Assembly: GCF_008369125.1 (NCBI RefSeq)
Contig: NZ_VOAY01000001.1
Span: 1,240,001 to 1,304,000, forward strand
Reading direction: 5' to 3'
DNA: 64,000 bases
Source of the DNA: Allopusillimonas sp008369125
Lineage (GTDB): Bacteria > Pseudomonadota > Gammaproteobacteria > Burkholderiales > Burkholderiaceae_B
Positions 9,310 through 18,479 of the stretch are shown piece after piece (the first letter of the stretch is position 1; each line of letters starts with the position of its first letter). Below the pieces are notes generated by a model. It was given only the letters and a program-made list of their open reading frames with translations. It was not told where the DNA came from and made no database searches. The translations under genes were made by a program, and so were the position numbers.

Positions 9310-10626
9310 CTAGCGTTCTAGACCTGCCTTACGCTGCTCCATTGCGATAACCGAAAGCACACCAATCTTTCGGATGGGCTCGGGGGGGATCCAGGTAGGT
9401 CCTGCTAGTTTCAATTGATCCGACAACAGGTCGGAGTCCTGCCCGCAGGCCATTTCAGCAAGCAGACGACCTTGTATGCTGCCACGCAGTACGCCCGATC
9501 CATTACACCCCACCGATGCATAAAGCCCAGGCCTGACTCGTCCAAAGAATGGCGCACCATTTCTTGTGAGGGCTGTACAGCCACCCCAAACGGTTTCAAA
9601 CTTGTGCGAGCGTAAATGAGCGTAGCGATTTTTATAGAGCTCGGACAGCATTGACGAGGCGTGTTCGGCCGGTAGTTCGCGTTCATAGGAGTACGCACTG
9701 CGCACCATAAAGCGGCCTCCCCGTACCTTACGCAACGTGCTACCCAGCCGATGGGCCGGGATTACACCCCACGAGGGTTCGTTCCCCAACAAGGAGAACT
9801 CACTATCATCCAGGGGTTCGGTTAACCCGGCATAGGTAAAAATGGTAATAAGCCTGCTAGACAAAACGCCCAAACGCTTGGCAAAACTATTATTGGCGAG
9901 AATCAACCTGTCGCACTCGAACTCGCCGATAGATGTGTTTACCTTGTACGTTTTGCCTTCGCGTATGTTCAGGGCAGGCAGGTTTTCTATTAGGTGTACA
10001 TTTGCGGGCAGGCTGTCCGCCAAACCGCGAATTAATGCAGCGGGTTGAACAAACGTGTTGTACGGTGTGCTAAACCCAAATTTATAGTAATTCGTTCCCA
10101 GCCGGGCCTGTAGATCACCCTGGCTCAGCGTTTCACATGTTAGCCCCCAGCTCAGATATCGCTTCGCTGTGGCCTGTAGGGCTGTCACCCCCTCGTCAGT
10201 CGCCGCCGCACTAATGCGGGGCGAAACATCATCCCAATCGCACGAGATACTGTGCTTTTGGACCAATTCACTTAACCACGCCGTTCCTGCACTGTAAAGC
10301 CGCATTTGACGCCGAGCCGTTTCCGCAACGTCGCCATGCTCATTGGCAATCGGCCTGTTAGGCAGGCGATTGAGAAACCCGGAGTTTCGCCCTGCAGCCC
10401 CCTCACCGATCTCACTCGCTTCAAGCACAACCACTTCTGAGTCGGGCTCCAGCTCGGCAAGTCGTCGCGCTGCGGCCAGGCCTGTGTACCCGCCTCCAAT
10501 CACAAGACTCTTGACGCGTCGTGCGGTTAACGGATGCTTGCTGACGGTGCGTTCTGGAAGCAGAGAATTCCACCCTGCACGACTTAAATACACGGGATGA
10601 GTCGTTTTTTTCGATGATTGAAGCAT
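9310..10626 (-). CDS. FAD-dependent oxidoreductase (DAO family)
   Basis: D-amino-acid-oxidase-superfamily flavoprotein, 438 residues, similar in layout to gamma-glutamylputrescine oxidase and other amine or amino-acid oxidases. The dinucleotide-binding motif is LVIGGGYTGLAAARRLAEL near residue 40, followed by VVVLEASEIGEGAAGRNSGF, where the GRNSGF stretch is a hallmark of the PuuB-like group. The C-terminal flavin site is ALTRNGAPFFGRVRPGLYAS with GCNGSGV. It lies 35 bases downstream of hyuB, so it is probably co-transcribed and may oxidise an N-substituted amino acid released by the hydantoinases. Confidence 0.85.
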   Translation of the reverse strand: MLQSSKKTTHPVYLSRAGWNSLLPERTVSKHPLTARRVKSLVIGGGYTGLAAARRLAELEPDSEVVVLEASEIGEGAAGRNSGFLNRLPNRPIANEHGDVAETARRQMRLYSAGTAWLSELVQKHSISCDWDDVSPRISAAATDEGVTALQATAKRYLSWGLTCETLSQGDLQARLGTNYYKFGFSTPYNTFVQPAALIRGLADSLPANVHLIENLPALNIREGKTYKVNTSIGEFECDRLILANNSFAKRLGVLSSRLITIFTYAGLTEPLDDSEFSLLGNEPSWGVIPAHRLGSTLRKVRGGRFMVRSAYSYERELPAEHASSMLSELYKNRYAHLRSHKFETVWGGCTALTRNGAPFFGRVRPGLYASVGCNGSGVLRGSIQGRLLAEMACGQDSDLLSDQLKLAGPTWIPPEPIRKIGVLSVIAMEQRKAGLER

Positions 10627-10661
10627 AATAAGTAAACCCGAAATTCAGAGGTCAAATGGAG

Positions 10662-12323
10662 TTAAGCAATTGCCGGTTCAGCCACCTGGCTTTGATAGTG
10701 GGTGTCGGCCTGCTGACGGGTGATCACCCTTTCAGACAGGTCGCGCACTACATCCCGTTGCTTGCGAAATACGGCAGGGCCGTACCCCCCTCCCCCCGGT
10801 GTGATGATCTCCACAATATCGCCACTGATGAAGTCTCGGGTGTCCTCGGGCAAGGCGTTTCCATCGCGGAAAAATCGAATGGCGCTTCCGGCACCGCTCT
10901 CGCCACCATCCAGCCCCCAAGGCATCGAGTTAACCCTGGACACATTATTGACGGTTAAGCGACAGCTAGCCTCCATAAGGTAAGTACGTCGTAAGCCCAT
11001 TCCACCGCGTTGCTTTCCACACCCCCCAGAGCCGTCGACGAGCTCATACTTTAAAAGCGTAATGGGGTACTCCAGCTCAAGCGACTCCGCAGGCAAATTG
11101 GACGTGTTGGTCATATGTACGTGCACACCGTCCAGACCGTCTTTGGTTTTCCGGGCGCCCATGCCGCCGCCAATGGTTTCCAGGTAAACCCACATGCTGC
11201 CATCGGGTTTAGTGCCTGAGAACGTTGCAGCAACGCAGGAGCCGTTTCCAGCCGCAATAGATCGATCCGGCACAGCTTTGGATAAGGCACCAAAAATAAT
11301 ATCCACCACACGCTGTGCAATCGCAATACGGCCATTTACGGCTGCTGGCAGTACGCAGTTCAATACGGAGCCTTTAGGCGCAGTGACACGCAATGGTCGT
11401 GCCAAGCCCGCATTAGGCAAAATCGTGGGATCGATCATGGCCTTCACGCCATAGTAGACGCACGCTAACAAGCCGGTAAAAACCAGGTTCAGGCCAGCGC
11501 GTACCTGTGGTGGGGCATCAAATCGCAAATCCATTTCATCGCCACGGATTTCGATATCAACTGATAATTCCATATCGATGTTACTGCCGAACAGTTCAAA
11601 TCGATCAGAGAAAGAGTAAATACCGTCTGGTATCGCCCTGATACCGGCGCGCATCTTGCGCTCAGCGTAGTCTTGCAAGGCTTCTCCCGCGGCAAGAATT
11701 ACATCGACGCCATACTTATTGCACAACGAGATTAATCGATCTGAACCTGTGCGATTAGCAGCCAATTGCGCTCTAAGGTCTGACAAACGCTCACCAGGAA
11801 CTTGGCAGTTCAATAAAAACATCTCTTGAACGTCTTCTTGTAATTTACCCGCTCTATATAGCCTGATTGGAGGAATGCGAATTCCTTCCTGGTAAATATG
11901 TGCATGGCCACGATCAGCAAAGTCAGCATGGTGCGCCGTGTTCACAACCCAGCCAATAAGCTGCTCTTGGAAGAAAACGGGTTGTGCAATGACGATGTCG
12001 GGCAAATGGGTAGCCCCCCCTTCATACGCATCGTTGCCTATGAATACATCGCCTTCCTTTAAGCTGGAAATGTCATTGCGCTTGATAATGTGTGGAATGA
12101 TGCCCAGGAAACTACCCAGGTGCATCGGGATATGTTCGGCCTGACACAACACATTACCGGCCACGCCAAATATGGCGGTCGAGCAATCTTGTCGCTCTTT
12201 GATATTCGTTGAATGGCTGGCCCGAACTAACGCAGCGCCCATTTCTTCAGTTATGGATGAAAATGCGTTTCCGATGATCTCAACGGTAATTGGGTCTAAA
12301 TTAACTGTTTTATTAAGATGCAT
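10662..12323 (-). CDS. hyuB: Hydantoinase B / oxoprolinase beta-like subunit
   Basis: HyuB-family subunit of an ATP-dependent hydantoinase, oxoprolinase or acetone-carboxylase-type enzyme, 553 residues. Family motifs include DPITVEIIGNAFSSITEEMG at the N-terminus, QDCSTAIFGVAGNVLCQAEH, HADFADRGHAH, and the C-terminal glycine-rich GGGMGARKTKDGLDGVHVHM and ITPGGGGYGP. It overlaps the end of hyuA by 11 bases, so the two subunits are translationally coupled. Together they would cleave a cyclic amide such as a hydantoin or a 5-oxoproline-like ring using ATP. The true substrate is not determinable here. Confidence 0.92.
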   Translation of the reverse strand: MHLNKTVNLDPITVEIIGNAFSSITEEMGAALVRASHSTNIKERQDCSTAIFGVAGNVLCQAEHIPMHLGSFLGIIPHIIKRNDISSLKEGDVFIGNDAYEGGATHLPDIVIAQPVFFQEQLIGWVVNTAHHADFADRGHAHIYQEGIRIPPIRLYRAGKLQEDVQEMFLLNCQVPGERLSDLRAQLAANRTGSDRLISLCNKYGVDVILAAGEALQDYAERKMRAGIRAIPDGIYSFSDRFELFGSNIDMELSVDIEIRGDEMDLRFDAPPQVRAGLNLVFTGLLACVYYGVKAMIDPTILPNAGLARPLRVTAPKGSVLNCVLPAAVNGRIAIAQRVVDIIFGALSKAVPDRSIAAGNGSCVAATFSGTKPDGSMWVYLETIGGGMGARKTKDGLDGVHVHMTNTSNLPAESLELEYPITLLKYELVDGSGGCGKQRGGMGLRRTYLMEASCRLTVNNVSRVNSMPWGLDGGESGAGSAIRFFRDGNALPEDTRDFISGDIVEIITPGGGGYGPAVFRKQRDVVRDLSERVITRQQADTHYQSQVAEPAIA

Positions 12324-14379
12324 AATGCGCCTCTATGTCTTCAATAACCAGATTGAGATAGCAATCAACTTCCACTGACATGCCAGGAAGAATGACGGTT
12401 GTGGTATCCATCTGCTCAACAATGGCGGGGCCTTGAAAGCGGTCACCTGCCTGCAACAGGCTGCGGTCATATATTGTTGTTTTGCGCCAATCTTTATGCT
12501 CGCTGTACCAAACGTCTCGCGTATCGCGTACGGCTTGGGATGCATCGCCACTTTTCACAGCATGCTGCTTTAGCGGTATATGTTTTGTTTTCCCGGTAGC
12601 CACCAAGCGGTAGGTAACCAGCTGGATTGGGTCATCACCCGAAAAACCGTATTGTTTGTGATGAGCTTGCATAAACGCCTCTTTCGCGCTAAGCAAATCG
12701 GCTTCATCGGCAAAGTTTTTACTAACTTTTATCGGTAATTCATAGTTTTGCCCCACATAGCGCATATCCATGTACAACTCTGTATCTCGGTCTTCCAATT
12801 GCACATCTTCAGCCACAAACCATTGTTCGGCATCTTCAAATAGCCGACTAAAAATTGCCTGAAGCTCCACCAGTGGTTTGTCATCCATGCCCAAAATCTT
12901 GGTAGCCATAAAGTTGGTGGATAGATCAGTCAGCAGCAACCCCATCGCGCAAAGCACGCCGGGGTACAGTGGGACAACAATTTTCTTGATCTCCAGCTCG
13001 CGAGCCAAACGCGCAGCATGCAACGGCCCCGCGCCACCAAAGGCCATCATCGGGTACTCACGCGGGTCGTACCCCCTCTGCGTGCTAATTACCCTGATCG
13101 CTTTGGCCATGTTTGAGGTGGCCACAGCGATAACGCCGTGGGCCGTCTCCATCAGCCCAATGCCTAGCTGATCCGCCAACACTTGGATTGCATCAACGCT
13201 TTTTTCACGCTGAACCTGCATTTTTCCGTCAAGAAAACGTTCAGGGTTTAACGTTTGAAGTACGATATTGGCGTCGGTAACGGTTACGCTTGTGCCGCCG
13301 TTTCCGTAACAAATAGGCCCAGGGAAGGCGCCGGCGCTCTCAGGCCCCACTTTCATCAGCCCCCCTTCATCCACGAACGCGATTGACCCCCCACCGGCCC
13401 CAACCGTGTGGATGTCCAGCATTGGCACCTTCAAGGGGTAACCATGCACCTCGGAATGGCTGCTTAGGTTGCACGTCCCATTGATCAACAATGCCACGTC
13501 GCTGCTGGTGCCCCCCATATCGAAGGTAATGATGTCCTCCAATCCGATCATTTTTGCGATTTTTTGCGCAGAAACGACGCCGGTGCTTGGGCCAGACAAC
13601 ACCGTTCGAACTGGAAATTTTGACGCAGACTCAAAGCTAATAACCCCACCATTTGATTGGGTCAACTTTGGTTCTACGACCAAGTCAAAATCATCAAGCC
13701 GATGCTTTAGGCGATCGATGTAGGTCTTCATGATCGGACCGAGATACGCATTGACTACAACCGTGGACATACGCTCAAATTCGCGAAACTCAGGCGCTAC
13801 TTCGTTGGATACGCTAATAAAAACGCCAGGAAGCGCATCTTGCAGTCTTTGTTTAATAAGCGCTTCGTGCTGGTTATTAATAAAACTGTAGAGGAAGCAA
13901 ACCGCTACGGCTTTGGCCTCGCTGCCCCGTATGGTTTCAATTATTTCCTCCAGGCCATCCAGGTCGAACGGAGTGACGACGCTTCCATCAAACTTCAGTC
14001 GCTCGGAAATTTCAAAACGCAAATCGCGCGAAACCAGAACTACTGGCTTGTCGGCGTAAAGGTCGTATAGGCTAGGCCGCTTTTGTCGACCGATCTCGAG
14101 AAGATCCCTGAACCCTTCTGTAACCACCAAGGCTGTTTTGGTGCCTTTCAGTTGGATCAACGCGTTAGTGCCTACCGTGGTGCCATGCCCCAGAAAGCTA
14201 ACTTCTTGCGCCCGTCGTCCTACATCTCGCAGCATATTGCGTACACCCTCAGCGATCCCTTCCGAAGGATCGTGTGGCGTCGACGCGATTTTACTGACGC
14301 TTAACTCGCCCGTGTTCTCGTCAAAAGTACAAAGATCGGTGAACGTACCACCAGAATCCACACCTATACGAATAGCCAT
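12313..14379 (-). CDS. hyuA: Hydantoinase A / oxoprolinase alpha-like subunit
   Basis: HyuA-family ATP-binding subunit, 688 residues with the ATG at 14379 (GGTGG lies just upstream; the extra upstream TTG codon is unlikely). The actin-like ATPase signature is at the start (IRIGVDSGGTFTDLCTFDE). GHGTTVGTNALIQLKGTKTA, FDMGGTSSDVALLINGT, DIHTVGAGGGSIAFVDEGG and MAFGGAGPLHAARLARELEI follow, in the usual family order. It heads the hyuA-hyuB-oxidoreductase-EamA run and follows a Bug receptor by 77 bases, which argues that the receptor supplies its substrate. Confidence 0.92.
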   Translation of the reverse strand: MAIRIGVDSGGTFTDLCTFDENTGELSVSKIASTPHDPSEGIAEGVRNMLRDVGRRAQEVSFLGHGTTVGTNALIQLKGTKTALVVTEGFRDLLEIGRQKRPSLYDLYADKPVVLVSRDLRFEISERLKFDGSVVTPFDLDGLEEIIETIRGSEAKAVAVCFLYSFINNQHEALIKQRLQDALPGVFISVSNEVAPEFREFERMSTVVVNAYLGPIMKTYIDRLKHRLDDFDLVVEPKLTQSNGGVISFESASKFPVRTVLSGPSTGVVSAQKIAKMIGLEDIITFDMGGTSSDVALLINGTCNLSSHSEVHGYPLKVPMLDIHTVGAGGGSIAFVDEGGLMKVGPESAGAFPGPICYGNGGTSVTVTDANIVLQTLNPERFLDGKMQVQREKSVDAIQVLADQLGIGLMETAHGVIAVATSNMAKAIRVISTQRGYDPREYPMMAFGGAGPLHAARLARELEIKKIVVPLYPGVLCAMGLLLTDLSTNFMATKILGMDDKPLVELQAIFSRLFEDAEQWFVAEDVQLEDRDTELYMDMRYVGQNYELPIKVSKNFADEADLLSAKEAFMQAHHKQYGFSGDDPIQLVTYRLVATGKTKHIPLKQHAVKSGDASQAVRDTRDVWYSEHKDWRKTTIYDRSLLQAGDRFQGPAIVEQMDTTTVILPGMSVEVDCYLNLVIEDIEAHYAS

Positions 14380-14455
14380 CAAACCACCCTAGAAAATTAA
14401 TTTACCGCTGTTACACCAGGGCTCGATGCCCTGCGCCATATAGTGCGAGTTCGAC

Positions 14456-15433
14456 CTAGAGTGGCTGCAAACCGATAAGGTCAACCATCTTTTTGAATCG
14501 TGCCATGTCATCCCGAACGCGTTGCAGGGCAGCATCCGAACTCGAGGCAACAACGGTAGCCCCCATATCGTTCAGTTTTTTTGTCACACCGGGCTGATTT
14601 AAAACACGCGTTGCGGTCTCTCTGATGGCCTCGACAATATGTTTTGGTGTGCCAGCAGGGGTTACCAAGCCGTACCAGGCCGACTCTGTATACCCTTGCA
14701 CCCCAGCTTCGCTCAGCGTGGGTATGCTGGGTAAATAAGCAACTCTCTCGGGTGTCGAGACACCTAAAGCGCGTACTCTTCCATCAGTTATGAACGGCAG
14801 CTGAACCATGGTGTTGTCAAAAACAGCGTCAAGATGCCCACCCAAGAGATCGGCCGTCATGGCTGGCCCACCGCTGTATGGAATCATATTCAGCTTAATT
14901 TTTGCGGTATCTGCAAAATGATGTGCTGCTAAATATTGATGACTTCCGATACCTGCATTGCTAAGCGAAACACGATCTGGGTTGTCTTGTGCATGCTTTA
15001 CCCAACCGGCCAGGTCTTTATATTTCGACTTACTATCAACCACCAAAACAAATGGCACTTCAATCAAAATAGTGACATGTTCGAAGGCATTGATTGAATC
15101 GTAGTTGATCTCTTTGTACACAGTGGGGTTGACGGCCAGCGTGCCCGAAGTTGTCACCCCGATCGTATAGCCATCTGGCTTAGCCTTCGCCATATACTGC
15201 ATACTTATCTGGCCACCCGCGCCTGGCTTATTGACTGCGATTACGGGCTTGCCCCATTCCTTTTCCAGGCCCTCTGCCAGTAGACGGGCAATGATGTCAG
15301 CGCCTCCACCAGCCGCGAACGGTATCACTAAAGATACCGTCGATTTCGGAAATGCTTCACGCGCTTGCGACTGCGCCGAAAGCAGTGGAATGCTTGCCAT
15401 CAGTGTTAAAGCGAAAGCTTTGATCAGTTTCAC
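14456..15433 (-). CDS. Bug-type tripartite tricarboxylate receptor (substrate-binding protein)
   Basis: Second Bug receptor of the cluster, 325 residues. It begins at a GTG at 15433, chosen because AAAGGAG lies 9 bases upstream and the protein then has a normal signal peptide (MKLIKAFALTLMASIPLLSA). Motifs include VSLVIPFAAGGGADIIARLL, VNKPGAGGQISMQYMA, KPDGYTIGVTTSGTLAVNP and IPTLSEAGVQGYTES. It is the first gene of the minus-strand catabolic operon. The LysR gene is divergent, with a candidate LysR operator in the shared upstream region. Confidence 0.92.
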   Translation of the reverse strand: MKLIKAFALTLMASIPLLSAQSQAREAFPKSTVSLVIPFAAGGGADIIARLLAEGLEKEWGKPVIAVNKPGAGGQISMQYMAKAKPDGYTIGVTTSGTLAVNPTVYKEINYDSINAFEHVTILIEVPFVLVVDSKSKYKDLAGWVKHAQDNPDRVSLSNAGIGSHQYLAAHHFADTAKIKLNMIPYSGGPAMTADLLGGHLDAVFDNTMVQLPFITDGRVRALGVSTPERVAYLPSIPTLSEAGVQGYTESAWYGLVTPAGTPKHIVEAIRETATRVLNQPGVTKKLNDMGATVVASSSDAALQRVRDDMARFKKMVDLIGLQPL

Positions 15434-15564
15434 TATGTCTTCTCCTTTGGTATTTTTTTAGGCGGTAAACTTGGGTTGAAAGTGTGATCGTGTTGTTTAT
15501 TTCTTATCACTGAAGCAGATCGTAGTCGCAGTGCTCGTCACCGTCTAATTCTTTAAAGCCACTC

Positions 15565-15587
15565 AACTATGCCTGGATGGCATAGTT
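15565..15587. promoter_or_regulatory. Perfect inverted repeat, candidate LysR-family operator
   Basis: AACTATGCC and GGCATAGTT form a perfect 9-base inverted repeat separated by 5 bases. Inside it, T at 15570 and A at 15582 are exactly 11 bases apart, matching the T-N11-A core that LysR proteins recognise. It lies between the divergent Bug-receptor operon (starting at 15433) and the LysR gene (starting at 15730). Seen directly; its binding partner is inferred from position. Confidence 0.8.
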
Positions 15588-15729
15588 AGATGATCTTGGG
15601 TACCAGTGATGTGCGTTCGCTGTTAGAAAAGCTTCTAGCGATGGGGCTATTTCGTGTTGTTTATCGTCGCGCTTCCATCCAATAAAACGCTGCTCGGCGT
15701 TATGTAACGAGTGCCAAAAAGGTTAACGA

Positions 15730-16635
15730 ATGGACGCCAGCTTTTTACGCGGTAATTTAAGGTCAATTGAAGTATTCCTGAGCGTCATGGAGAACGGCAC
15801 CACTCAGCGCGCAGCCGAGCTGCTCTACACCACGCAACCCACAATCAGCAAAACTATCGCCCGGCTAGAGTCACTTCTAGGTGTTGAGCTTTTCGTCCGT
15901 TCAGGCGGCAGGCTCAAACCAACAAATTACGCGTTTCGCTTGTTGAGAGAAGCAGAGCTGATCCAAACAGAACTTGCAGGGTTCGAACGTCGAGTTCGAC
16001 AGATCAAAGATGACGCAGAGGATGGCTTGTGGTTTGAAGCGGTATCAACCCTATCCATTGCCATGGTTCCCAGAGCAATCGCGAGACTGAAGCAAATTCA
16101 TCCAGATATTAAAATTACTTTTAATATCTCGCAGACCGATCAAATCCTGCTCCGTGCCAAAAAGAATCTGATTGATTTCGGACTGCTGCACTTTCCAACT
16201 GATACGCCATATCCAGGCGCGCAAAAGCTTAATTCTTCGGAATTGGTGTGCATCGTTCCCAAGGGCCACTTTTTAACAAAGAAGAAAATGGTCACGCCGC
16301 AAGACTTGCAACCTTTTCCGCTTGTTTCTTATCGAGCCAGCTTGCCCTATACGAAATTGATAGAAAGTGCGTTCCACGAGTACGGATTAAGGTATGAGGC
16401 CAGCATCACGGTAAACCACTCAGTTGCTCTTTACTCACTGGTTAACGCAGGCTACGGTGCAGCGATAGTCGATAATTTTTTTGCCACAGACGGCGTGTTC
16501 CCTAATATCGAGCGAATACCATTTAGCCCCAAACGAGAGGTGACGGTTGGCCTTATCGTTGCAGACCAGAAGGAGCTCTCAAAACAGGCTTTGACGTTTA
16601 TTGAGTACCTTAGGGATCCGCTTGAGTTGAAGTGA
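15730..16635 (+). CDS. LysR-family transcriptional regulator
   Basis: LysR-type regulator, 301 residues. The N-terminal winged helix-turn-helix spans about residues 10-70 (SIEVFLSVMENGTTQRAAEL, TTQPTISKTIARLESLLGVE). A periplasmic-binding-like effector domain follows from about residue 100. It is divergent from the Bug/hyuAB operon and shares with it a 296-base region carrying a perfect inverted repeat at 15565-15587. It is therefore the likely activator of that operon and repressor of itself, with an operon substrate or intermediate as effector. The regulation is inferred; the family is certain. Confidence 0.92.
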   Translation: MDASFLRGNLRSIEVFLSVMENGTTQRAAELLYTTQPTISKTIARLESLLGVELFVRSGGRLKPTNYAFRLLREAELIQTELAGFERRVRQIKDDAEDGLWFEAVSTLSIAMVPRAIARLKQIHPDIKITFNISQTDQILLRAKKNLIDFGLLHFPTDTPYPGAQKLNSSELVCIVPKGHFLTKKKMVTPQDLQPFPLVSYRASLPYTKLIESAFHEYGLRYEASITVNHSVALYSLVNAGYGAAIVDNFFATDGVFPNIERIPFSPKREVTVGLIVADQKELSKQALTFIEYLRDPLELK

Positions 16636-16801
16636 TGTGTATTTGTTTTGCGGTTGTTGCAGATGCCATGGACGACGTTGCGAGCGGTGCTACCGCAAAG
16701 CCTAGCTACACAGCTTCATAAATCCACACCTATACTGGTGAGTATTTACAAAACGATACAGCTCAAACCCTTCCACGCTTATTCAATAATTAACAAGAAT
16801 T

Positions 16802-17732
16802 ATGCTGAGTGACATCATTGCAGGCGCACGTCCTAATTTCGTGAAAATAGCGCCCATTATCAAGGCGTTAAAGGCGCGCACTGCTGATGGTGGCCCGTTG
16901 CGTTATCGCCTGGTTCACACCGGCCAGCATTACGATGCCAAGATGTCGGGGGATTTTTTCGAACAACTAGAAATACCCCTGCCCGATGTCAATCTTGAGG
17001 TTGGTTCTGGCACGCAAGCTGAACAGACCGGCAGCATTATGCAAAAGTACGAGGCGTTGCTGCTGAACCGAAGACGCCAGCCGCAATTTACGGCAGGCTG
17101 GCATCGATGAGGATCGTATTTTCATGGTGGGCAACACCATGATCGATAGCTTGCTCGCTAATCAGCGCAGGTTGCGTGTGCCTAACTTTTGGGAAGCGCT
17201 GCAGCTGAAGAAAAACAACTACTTCGTCGTCACCCTGCACCGCCCTGCCAATGTGGATAAGCTTGCGTCGTTCTCGGAGTGGGTCAACGCGATTGTTGAA
17301 GGCACGCATGGCATGCCGGTGATCTTTCCCGTTCATCCGCGTACGGCTAAAACCTTGCAAGCGTTGCACAACTTCCCGCCTTCCATAAAACTGGTCGACC
17401 CTCAGCCGTATCTTGAGTTCAACTATTTAGTAAAGCATGCGTTGGGCGTTATTACAGATTCTGGCGGCGTTACGGAAGAAACCACGGTCATGGGGGTTCC
17501 GTGCCTAACATTGCGCGACACCATAGAGCGGCCTGAAACCGTTACGGTCGGCACCAACGAGCTTATCGGTACCGACCCAGCCAAGCTTAAGCCCGCGCTT
17601 GATCGCTCGTTTGCGGGCAAGTGGAAGAAAGGAGCTATCCCTGAGAAGTGGGATGGGCATACCGCCGAGCGTATTGTGGCGCAGCTTGAGGGGTTGTTTG
17701 GTGGGTGCGTCGCCACAAGTAAGACGATTTGA
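16802..17732 (+). pseudogene. UDP-GlcNAc 2-epimerase (WecB family), internally deleted
   Basis: Non-hydrolysing UDP-GlcNAc 2-epimerase broken into two frames. The first part (16802-17110) carries AGARPNFVKIAPIIKALK and VHTGQHYDAKMSGDFFEQL. The second resumes in another frame from about 17082 with RNLRQAGIDEDRIFMVGN and runs through VTLHRPANVD, FPVHPRTAKTL and DSGGVTEETTVMGVPCLT to a normal C-terminus. The central block with the family's GDVTST and HVEAGLRS motifs is missing, so the product cannot be active. The position suggests it once completed the wlb pathway, but its sequence is closer to generic WecB than to WbpI. Confidence 0.88.
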
Positions 17733-17960
17733 GCATCCGTTCCTGGGCATGTTGACGGAGCAGTCAGGCTTTTGCAATTAAAAGGGGCCGCAGCAAGCGC
17801 ATAGTACGACATAGCCCATTGAAGCCCTTGCAGTGGCGGTATAGACTAAGCAAAAAATACTAGCTGTATACAGAAAGGCATTCCGTGGGATAAGGTCGGG
17901 TTGGTGTGGTCGTGCCGCGCTACTTGCTCATCATTATTTGAACATGTTGCGAGCGCATTC

Positions 17961-17988
17961 CCCACCCTAGCCAAACAGGCAGGGTGAG
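17961..17988. repeat. Left-end hairpin of the IS605-type element
   Basis: CCCACCCT-A-GCC, loop AAACA, GGC-AGGGTGAGGG. The GCC/GGC and ACCCT/AGGGT pairs are perfect, with A17969 bulged. In IS200/IS605 elements such subterminal hairpins are what TnpA binds. Confidence 0.6.
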
Positions 17989-18008
17989 GGTCAAGCGAGT
18001 GGTGCTTG

Positions 18009-18443
18009 TTAAGCCTTGTCTTTTTTCCTTGCATGTTCTTCGGTCCCTTGGCTTTCCACATAAGCTCTAACCGTCTCCAGCGTGGCTGCGCCCACGCTAC
18101 CCACAAAGTAAGCGCGATGCCAAAACATGGGTTTCCAGTAAAAAGGTGCCAAGTGCTCGGCAAATCGATTTCTACTACGCCTGGCGCTGGCCGTCTTAAG
18201 ATTATTGATCAGCACCGAAATATCCAGCGCGGGATGGATGTCTATCAAGAGGTGTACATGATCGGCCTCACCGCCAAATTCCACGAGCGTGCAACGCCAG
18301 GCTGCCAAAATTTCAGAAAACGCAGTATGGAGGTAATCCAGCAGCTCAGGCGTTAGCGTTTTGCGTCGGTACTTGGTTACAAAAACAACGTGTAGCTTAA
18401 TGTTATAAACGGCATGAGATAGAGATTTACTGGTAGTTTGCAT
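18009..18443 (-). CDS. tnpA: TnpA, Y1 HUH transposase (IS200/IS605 family)
   Basis: Single-strand transposase of 144 residues. The HUH metal-binding motif is in EADHVHLLIDIHP, and the catalytic tyrosine lies in the C-terminal helix (TVRAYVESQG). The N-terminus (AVYNIKLHVVFVTKYRRKTL) and the WKPMFWHRAYFVGSVGAAT segment are typical, so all catalytic parts are present. It starts 36 bases from the divergent tnpB start, the IS605 arrangement. Likely active. Confidence 0.93.
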   Translation of the reverse strand: MQTTSKSLSHAVYNIKLHVVFVTKYRRKTLTPELLDYLHTAFSEILAAWRCTLVEFGGEADHVHLLIDIHPALDISVLINNLKTASARRSRNRFAEHLAPFYWKPMFWHRAYFVGSVGAATLETVRAYVESQGTEEHARKKDKA

Positions 18444-18464
18444 GTCTGCGCCTTAACTGATTTA

Positions 18465-18473
18465 TGCTATAAT
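18465..18473 (+). promoter_or_regulatory. Extended -10 promoter of tnpB, predicted leaderless start
   Basis: TGCTATAAT is a consensus extended -10. It ends only six bases before the tnpB ATG at 18480, so transcription would begin at or next to the start codon and leave no leader. No good -35 lies 17 bases upstream, as expected for extended -10 promoters. Confidence 0.6.
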
Positions 18474-18479
18474 CGTACC

